Origin: Saxidomus purpurata
Taxonomy: Eukaryota > Mollusca > Bivalvia > Venerida > Veneridae
Length of the DNA: 64,000 nt
Assembly: GCA_022818135.1 (NCBI GenBank)
Contig: JAFMSR010000002.1
Coordinates: 23,087,677 to 23,151,676, forward strand
Direction of reading: 5' to 3'
Shown: positions 57,350 through 64,000 of the stretch, piece after piece
Layout of the letters: each line of letters starts with the position of its first letter
Numbering within the stretch: position 1 is the first letter of the stretch
Made by a program: the position numbers and the translations under genes
The notes under the pieces: generated by a model
Database searches by the model: none
Told to the model about the DNA's origin: nothing
The model's input: only the letters and a program-made list of their open reading frames with translations

Positions 57350-57990
57350 TGGTAATGGGAAGCTCTTCGTAATCTTTTATAATTGCGTCAGACATCATGG
57401 TAAAATTAAAGCGCCCTTGTCGTAGAAATGGCAATGTTACAAGCTGCTGTGAAAAAAGCCGTGATAACTGTCATCTGCTGTTGCTTCAAAGTGAGTGATT
57501 GGGCAATGCAACAGGGATTAGAATATCTATTTACCTCTGATCACCGGTATTTCAAGTTGAGAGGTTATAATAGGCACATGAACATGCACACACATATTCT
57601 AGTATTGTTCATCATATTAACTTACCATAGGCACGTTTAAGCAGCTCAAGATTTCACCAAAAACCAAAGAAATTCGTTTGGAAACTATAAGCACTATAAA
57701 TTAAATCCAGTCTTGGCGCACATCCGCTTAAAGTAAGTCAAGCTTCATCAGTTTTCTTTCTAAGTTTTTAGCAACCCAAACATTATTATCCTCAACCACA
57801 TTACTGTAATAACATAACAAACGTGCTTCTAGTAAAAATGTGAAAACGCTCAAACAATGCTAAAATAAATTGTACAGCTTAATTCGTAATATTCTAAGAA
57901 CATCGTCTGATCGTTATGGGCAGGTCTGTAAGTATGATTCTTATACGTAGGAAATCTCGTGTCATACTGTACCTGCTGCACATATCGTCG
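57350..57990 (-). repeat. Segmental duplication block, inverted copy
   Basis: It is the reverse complement of parts of 50640-51480. It directly abuts exon 2 of lipocalin relic E, so that copy was broken and fused to downstream-flank sequence. Confidence 0.65.
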
Positions 57991-58014
57991 CATTTCGATG
58001 CAGGGTATGCACAC

Positions 58015-58149
58015 CTTCTCCATGTCAGTTGAGCAAAGAGAGATTTCTTTCCCTCTGGCAAGATAATCTGTTCGTAATCTGTAAAAAAGAGCAGAGCCAG
58101 GCCAACTGGCTGGAGCTTTGTGAAACTTCATAAACCATCATCCCATGTA
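58015..58149 (-). pseudogene. Relic E, exon 2 (stop in the G-x-W motif)
   Basis: It reads Y-M-G-stop-W-F-M-K-F, with a one-base insertion before the E-G-K region. It keeps acceptor TGTTTCAG and donor GTGTGC. Confidence 0.82.
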
Positions 58150-58449
58150 CTGAAACATATTCTATACTTTACAGGCAACAATGCAAATAACATTATGTCT
58201 AGATTTTGAACTGACAACAACCAATTTAGGTAGCTTCCGACAAACGACATTTTATGATTTTTTAAAAATAAAATAGCAGCTTTAATCTTTTCCTGATGGT
58301 TGCAATGGATCTGCCAATAAATAAGATTTATATTTTTATCATCGTTTATTATGTTAAGTGATTTTTAAAGCTAAATGCTGAACATGTCTATTTCAGAAAT
58401 TAAACAGGTTAGGATTAAAAAGACATACATATAGAATAAAGTCACTTAC

Positions 58450-58560
58450 CCCATCCGTACTAAAAGCTGGCATGGGATTAGGAGGTATACTAAGCCTTAA
58501 CTTAATTTCTGTTGTTTGTATAGTCCTTGTTAATATTGCCAGAAACAGTAGCTGTAACAT
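58450..58560 (-). pseudogene. Relic E, coding exon 1 (open)
   Basis: 37 codons with intact splice sites. It keeps the signal peptide and IPPNPMPAFST. On its own it looks functional; the gene is broken by exon 2. Confidence 0.8.
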
Positions 58561-58802
58561 TGTTGCTTTCTGAAAATTATCATTTATTATTGTGTTAATA
58601 TTTATAACAAACTGTTTAGTGGAAAAAAATATCATAACTATCATGATTGCTTTTACAAGTAAACAGTTTTATTGTAAGTGTGAACTGTTTATATATATAA
58701 TTACTTACCTTGTAAATAACTAAAAAGAACAGACAGTGCCAGTTACATTTCATTCTTTTCAACAAAGTCAACGAACACCTTTACAATATGTCCAAATATA
58801 TA

Positions 58803-59930
58803 CAATATAATCTCATTAAAACGCAGATTATGGTAATATGTCATTTTGTTGGTATGCGCTGTATCCATATTAATCATCAATAGAAAGTGCTTTGAATTTT
58901 GCACATAAACGTGGTCCACTTTGTTCAGCAACAGTGATTGTTTTATTTGACGTGTACGTCATGTATCACTGAAATTTTCACTTCAAGACGTGAACATTTA
59001 TATCATTTCCATTCTGTAAACATGCGCTTTGGGAGAGTAGTGCAAGACAGACCAGATCAATCTTTTGTTTGAATGTCGCATACGATAAGAACATATTACA
59101 AATAAAAACAGTACATACGACTTCAAAAGATTGCAGAAAGGTCTATAGCTTACGGACTGCATAACACATTTTTTTCTGTTTTAGAAATTACTGCGCTGTT
59201 AGCTGATTACGGAAGATAAATCATATGCATATCACGGAAAAGTACGGATATTTACGGAAATTTACGGAAACGTACGGAATTCGATATAAGAGTTTGTAGT
59301 TTGATTTTCAAATTTCTGATGTTATTTTATTAATGACAAATTTCTGATTTACGAACGATTACATAATTATATATTTACCTAAAAATAAATTTCTTAAAAA
59401 AAGGATACAATTTACGTACATTCCCGAGAAGGAACTCACGTAATCAAAATCACCCGCCATTTATCGAGGACGCTGCAAGTCAAGACCCAGTGAACGGTTT
59501 CACCGATTACAACTACAAGGTAACCAAGAATCATTTTTGGTTTTTCCTGTTATACACATAGTACAGTATTTATATTTCATTGTTGGTATTGTTTTGTTTA
59601 TTTCTGTTTCAAGGTCTTGTTCTTGGTACACAATAATTTTCGATTCACATCATCAGATATCGCTTGAAGTTGAACAAAGCGCAAATCGAATTATTTTTAT
59701 TGTTCTCTCAAACAATTGATATTGTTGACCATGTGATTATTTTTCATTTAACGTACGTTTTATAATAAAACAAACTTCCCTGCCACCCATATATTTGTGA
59801 ATCATTAATTCTGTGTCATATACTAAATTTCGCCCTGTGCACATTTCGACCTGTGCTTTAGGTCAAAGGTTGTTTTAGGGGAGTTAATCTATAGCCCCCA
59901 TGCATTCAGCGCTCACAGGGCTTTGATTAA
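58803..59930. other. No recognisable gene
   Basis: It holds a phased 10-bp repeat (ACGGAAAAGT, ACGGATATTT, ACGGAAATTT, ACGGAAACGT) at 59236-59283. I see nothing else. Confidence 0.4.
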
Positions 59931-60960
59931 AATATGGCCTTCCCCTTTCTATATTGTGACAGGGCGAAGTGTCGTGCAGAAAATAATCAGCTGTGTAACT
60001 TTTTGCAATTAACATTTCGCGATATGTCAAAAAATATCTAGCAAAGCCATACTTCAACTACGACACTTAAATGTACATTGTCCTCTAAAGGGTTTTAATT
60101 TTCACATGCAATTGAATTAAAATGTCTCAACTTCGTTTATGTTTTATCAAGTAGATGATTATTATCATTGTATATTTAACTTAGTAAGAGCAGTAAGATA
60201 AACAATGCATAGTAAAATTGGTCTGTTTAAGTTAGCTCCCTTTTCCACTGTAATATAAATCTAATTTCAGTCGTGGATCTGGTCAACTACATGTTAATAC
60301 AATTTCATTTTCAACTAGTATGTCTCCCCGTAATTGTTTTTACCCTGCCCGTCTGTCAGTCTGTCACACTGTCACACTTCGCTTCCGCTCAATAACTTGA
60401 GATTCATTTTACCAACAGTTTTCAAACTTCATAGGGTGACTGGCCTTACTGAGTAAATGATTCCCATTGGTTTATGAATAAATAGTTCAAAGATCAAGGT
60501 TTCAGTGACCTGAACTTTGAAAATCGTTTCCCCTCAATAGCTTAAAATCGACAGTCTTTAAACTTCATATGTTGATTCGTCTTATAAAATAAATGATCCC
60601 TGTTGTTTTTATGGTCAGTAGAATAAAAGTCAAGATCAAAGTGGCTTATGAGTTAAATCCCTCATTGATATTCAGTGGGGGAGGCATGCGTTTAAAAAAG
60701 TTTTATATGGATCTCGAAATTACATAAAGATATTTCTTCAGATATTTGATAGTTGCCGAGGGATTTAAGCATTCCAGCTCACTTACAGTCAATAGCTTTT
60801 CAAAGCAGTGTACATTTATAAACTTTACATATTGGAAACTACTTAAAGAACCAGTCTATAATGTTTTTCTACTGAATAACTGGAAATAAGTCTGTCCGAC
60901 ATTATGGTATGTTTACATGTTTAACATCCAAGAAGCAAACCATATTAGTTTCTTCCACGA
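59930..60960. repeat. Segmental duplication block, copy 3
   Basis: It aligns with 51480-52500 more closely than with 1340-2480. It includes the TTTCCGCTCAATA modules and CATATTGGAAACTACTTAAA near its end. The match with copy 2 runs on to about 61080. Confidence 0.7.
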
Positions 60961-61439
60961 GCACGAGGTAAAGGCAGAAAGATCCGTCACTGAGGGTAAC
61001 TGTTTTGGCGGGACGAGGCACTGCAGATTCGCACTATATATAAAAATTACAAATTGTCCCAATTTATGGAGTTAGGTAGAAGTGGTGATATCACCTATTT
61101 TTACCTGAATAGCAATTTCTTAAATAAAATAAACACTTATTACCAATGTTGCACAGATAAAGACAAATACAATTGGAAGCCTGCTGTCGGACCTATGCAG
61201 AACAATTATAAAACTCATATTACGTAGATTAATTACCTTTTCCCAAAGTTTTCATGACATTGACCCCGACCTTTTCTTAAACTACTTTTAGACACAATGA
61301 TTTTCATAAATATATAGAAAAGGAGCCTACACACTTATTGCAGCGAATCATAAAGTATGAGTTTATGATATATATTGTCATATGCTACCAGAATTTGCAA
61401 ATTTAGGTTGCAACATAATCAATTGTAATAATATATGTG

Positions 61440-61900
61440 TTCAACTCGAGGGATCAAAGCGAAAAGGTTCTAACTGATAGTTTTTCCAAAACTCACTTTT
61501 TTATATATTTGTTTTACTAATGTCCATATGCATCTAATGTCAGAATATCTTGGATCTGGTTTGTTTATAAAAAGGTGAAATGAAAAATTGTCCAAAGGTT
61601 CTAAGTGAAATTTTTTTTTAAAAGCGAAAAAATTCTAACTGCAATAAGCAGTTAGAACCTTTTCGCTTTCAGATGATAAGGTTTAATAAAAGTTCTAACT
61701 GCATTAAAAACAATTAAAATCAAGATAAATATTGCAAGTGGTCCCCTTTTTATATAAGATGACATTACTTATAATAATTTAATACTTTCAGATTTGATAA
61801 GTTGATTTTTGTAAGGTTTAATTACTTAGAACTGTTTCGCAGTTAAATCTACTCATTTAAATATCGATTTGTTAAATGGGAAACAGTTCTAAGTGCACAT
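61440..61900. repeat. Cluster of GGTTCTAACTG motifs with a hairpin
   Basis: GCGAAAAGGTTCTAACTG appears at 61459. At 61624-61670 GCGAAAAAATTCTAACTGC is mirrored by GCAGTTAGAACCTTTTCGC. Variants follow near 61695, 61830 and 61885. It looks like an element built from inverted copies of one motif. Confidence 0.6.
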
Positions 61901-61986
61901 GGTCATTAATTATAATGCACTGTCATACACTGTCCTTGTGAATTATGATGTCATAAAGGTAATGTGGTGTCACATAATGTTCTACG

Positions 61987-62142
61987 TATAAATTAGTGTT
62001 TATTTAGTCAAATTTTAACAATTAAGACACCTCGGTCGCTCGCAGTCAAAATTTAACAATTAAGAAGCCCTGAGGCAGCGAGCAGTAGCGAGCGACCAGG
62101 GTTTCTTAATTGTTAAGATTTGACTTAATAAACTCTAACTTA
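61987..62142. repeat. Palindromic hairpin element, second family member
   Basis: Same family as 9332-9447, with an extra partial arm (AGTCAAATTTTAACAATTAAG twice). The flanking sequence at 62190-62880 contains an extra 570 bp relative to 9480-9600. Confidence 0.6.
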
Positions 62143-62189
62143 CTTAGTGTTTAACCTCATTTGACCTTTTGCGCAGCCAGCAACATGTA

Positions 62190-63390
62190 TTGTGGGCGGA
62201 GCTAAAATTTCAGTCTTACTGATTGTTACGTCACACAGGTATTTGTTGATTCAGTCGCGCTCATCTCACTTTTACATATGTACATTTTTAGCAACAAGCA
62301 TTCTAGAGTTTTTTTGAACAAACAGGAATTTATACGAACGGACGGAAACCATCTACTCGCGTGACAATGTGCACTGTATTATACAAACAAATATTCAATG
62401 AAAAATCCATGAAAAGTCGCTGATGCTGTACATACATATCACAGGGAACAGTGATATAAGTAATTGTTTAGAGCCACCGATTACAGGCAATATTACGAAA
62501 AAAACTGCAAGTCACAGCAATGATATTTTACCACTGAAATCAAAGGCGAAACTTGACTGACACTCGTCATGCAAAACTCCAATGTTAAATGGACACGCCT
62601 GATAATACTGACGGAATATCAACTATTTATGTTCAAAATGTTAAAGAAAATGTTTTATTTTTCAAAATGATGGCAAACTGGTTAGTTTTGATTATGCTTT
62701 TCTTTCTTTCACGATGGTTGTTCTTTTCTTCGTTTTCAATAAGACGGAGCTTGAGGTTTTTGGCTATGTGCAGTGCTTTCTATTAAGAGCGAACTTCAAT
62801 AATTTAGTGTTTCGTGTAAGTTTTATAAAAAGAAAGATGTTTTTTGAAAATTGAGCGATTTGATTGGTGGGAAATGGGGTAAACAAATTGTTGCCATGTG
62901 GTAACAGTCCTCTGTTATGGCTTTTATTTCTAGGTAAGATATTCGTTTTTATACACAATATTTGATGACTATTATGCTGAAATGTTATCAAAATAATAAC
63001 TTATTAAATATCAGTAATGTTGTATTTACAAATAGAATATTAATCTAGATCTAACGGATATTAATTAGCCGCATTAGTCTCCTCCATATCACAGATGACT
63101 GCTATGGTATGTTGAAAGACCCATGGGCATGCAAAAAAGGGATTTGAAATATGCAAATACATCAGTAATTTTTCCTTATGCCCCCGATCGCATCAAAACG
63201 TAAGAATTTTACGCCACAAAATAAAATATTATTATAATTTTATTTCCCCAACATTCTTATTCTAGTATCTTTAACACATACTCCATAACCGCATCTAAAT
63301 AATAATCAATGCCAACATCTGATAAAAGTACCAAGTTGGTATGATAGAAACCAGGAGTTTTAGAGTCAATATCCACCGTTAACGTTTTAC
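62190..63390. other. No recognisable gene
   Basis: 62770-62880 matches 9495-9605. Otherwise AT-rich sequence with no defensible frame. An AT-rich stretch at 63180-63390 borders the tyrosine recombinase relic. Confidence 0.4.
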
Positions 63391-63394
63391 CCGC

Positions 63395-63712
63395 TCACTG
63401 TCTGCCGAATTGATTAATACGCTTTCTTTTCTTTTCGATACTCTTAACTTCTTTCTCCGGAACGCCCCACTTTAACCTTGGTAGAATGTCTATCCACACT
63501 ATAGTCACATCTGAAAATGCTCTTTGTATATAGTTGAAAGAATCGCTCAAAATTTTTAAAATACCCTTAACAGAATGTTTTGTGATGTCGTTTCCCCCTA
63601 AATGAACTAGAATAACCTTTGGCGGCTGCCTGAAGAGTGCCGGTAACTGAAGACTATGTACACAATCATTGAGGCTCATTCCTCTTTGGCACCACCAAGC
63701 AATCGTAGATTC
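63395..63712 (-). pseudogene. SGNH hydrolase-like part of the element
   Basis: The open frame includes W-W-C-Q-R-G-M-S and then V-I-L-V-H-L-G-G-N-D-I, block III of SGNH hydrolases with the G-x-N-D. It continues with I-V-W-I-D-I-L-P-R-L and E-K-K-R-K-R-I-N before a stop. The GDS nucleophile block and the final D-x-x-H block are missing, so it cannot be an active esterase. Confidence 0.65.
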
Positions 63713-64000
63713 TAATGTAAGACCTATGGGCAGAAAAGCGCCATCTACCCATCTTCATTATGTACGGTTCAATTTAGTATCAAAGTATATTTTTAATGTA
63801 CAGACGGGGCATATAAGCGGATTTTCATTACATGGTATTGGAAGAATTAGGGGTTGACACCAATGATTCGTTTTAAATTTATGCATTGTGACCTGAACTG
63901 CCTTGCCAGAGGTATCTAAAACAATATCGCTGGAACACAGGATGTTTTCATATGACCTGGTGACCGTTAATTCGCCTACGCAAAATAAGCCATAAAATAC
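63395..64000 (-). pseudogene. Tyrosine recombinase plus SGNH hydrolase element, internally deleted
   Basis: On the minus strand from the window edge a frame reads F-C-V-G-E-L-T, then K-F-K-T-N-H and I-C-P-V-C-T-L, which are the Arg-box and beta-hairpin/CPV regions of a tyrosine recombinase. The frame ends in TAA TGA at 63760-63755. An overlapping frame then gives M-G-R-W-R-F-S-A-H-R-S-Y-I-R, the C-terminal box with the catalytic Tyr; the H-S-F-R box between them is absent. A further frame (to 63395) gives W-W-C-Q-R-G-M, V-H-L-G-G-N-D-I and D-I-L-P-R-L-K-W, the SGNH-hydrolase blocks. DIRS/Ngaro- and Crypton-like elements are known to carry such domains. The relic is dead and continues past 64000. 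Confidence 0.7.

Larger units (their letters stand above)
58015..58802 (-). pseudogene. Lipocalin relic E (inverted, exons 1-2)
   Basis: On the minus strand there is a TATATATTT (58802-58794) and a non-coding exon ending at 58709 with donor GTAAGT. Coding exon 1 (58560-58450, 111 nt, open) starts MLQLLFLAILTRTIQT and ends FSTDG before GTAAGT. Exon 2 (58149-58015) has a TGA for the Arg of G-R-W, a Trp for the conserved Cys, and one extra base, so it is 135 nt and frameshifted. Exons 3-5 are missing: past 58014 the sequence becomes the repeat block also seen at 50500-51430. It is the only copy in inverted orientation. Confidence 0.85.

Noticed and set aside
1..64000. CRISPR arrays, bacterial operons or rRNA genes
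   Set aside because: The window has spliced genes, SINEs and eukaryotic transposons; the regular arrays found are satellites with 170-380 bp units and no spacers.

Overview
The window is AT-rich eukaryotic DNA with introns, microsatellites and many short mobile elements. It is most likely from a bivalve mollusc. Three repeat types that I know from memory to be common in bivalve genomes support this: modules carrying GCCCCCGAAGGG with (CCGTCTGT)n, modules with TTTCCGCTCAATAACTT plus AGGTCAAGGTCA, and TGACCT-rich modules of about 140 bp. No similarity search was run, so the taxon is an inference.

The only protein-coding genes I can support strongly form a small lipocalin cluster. Gene A (20394-26030, +) and gene B (35906-42678, +) each assemble into five coding exons of 111, 134, 77, 234 and 41 nt. 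Both have the same intron phases, and both give 198-residue secreted lipocalins with the G-x-W motif, a TDY-type second block and an Arg-containing third block. They are about 78% identical by my count. Each has a matching TATA box and initiator plus a short non-coding first exon. Around them lie three broken copies: C (28300-30300, only flanks and a terminal-exon remnant), D (45850-48370, exons 3-5 with stops and a 59-bp deletion) and E (58802-58015, minus strand, exons 1-2 with a stop inside the G-x-W motif).

The cluster grew by segmental duplication. Long flanking blocks recur in the same order: 1-2480 matches 50080-52500 and 59930-60960; 7190-8175 matches 31660-35050; 43140-43980 matches 49200-50800; 57350-57990 is an inverted copy. 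Because the copies align, several insertions can be defined against the uninterrupted paralogous site. These are a 1017-bp foldback element with an 8-bp target duplication (36832-37848), two TTAA-flanked MITE families, a satellite-bearing element (31770-33217) and a microsatellite-bearing element with a 5-7 bp target duplication (54279-54346).

Coding relics of larger transposons are present. They are a tyrosine recombinase joined to an SGNH hydrolase (63395-64000, minus, running off the window), a frameshifted transposon-type protein (41465-40843, minus) and degraded LINE pieces (an RNase H domain at 9905-10085 minus, and an ORF2 tail at 10985-11130 plus). Other contents are a 379-bp tandem array (11460-12790), a 474-bp tandem duplication (16656-17604), several hairpin elements, tRNA-derived SINEs and a 51-nt poly-C run. 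The rest, notably 2500-3500, 6200-9300, 12800-16600 and 56200-57300, shows no gene that I can defend.
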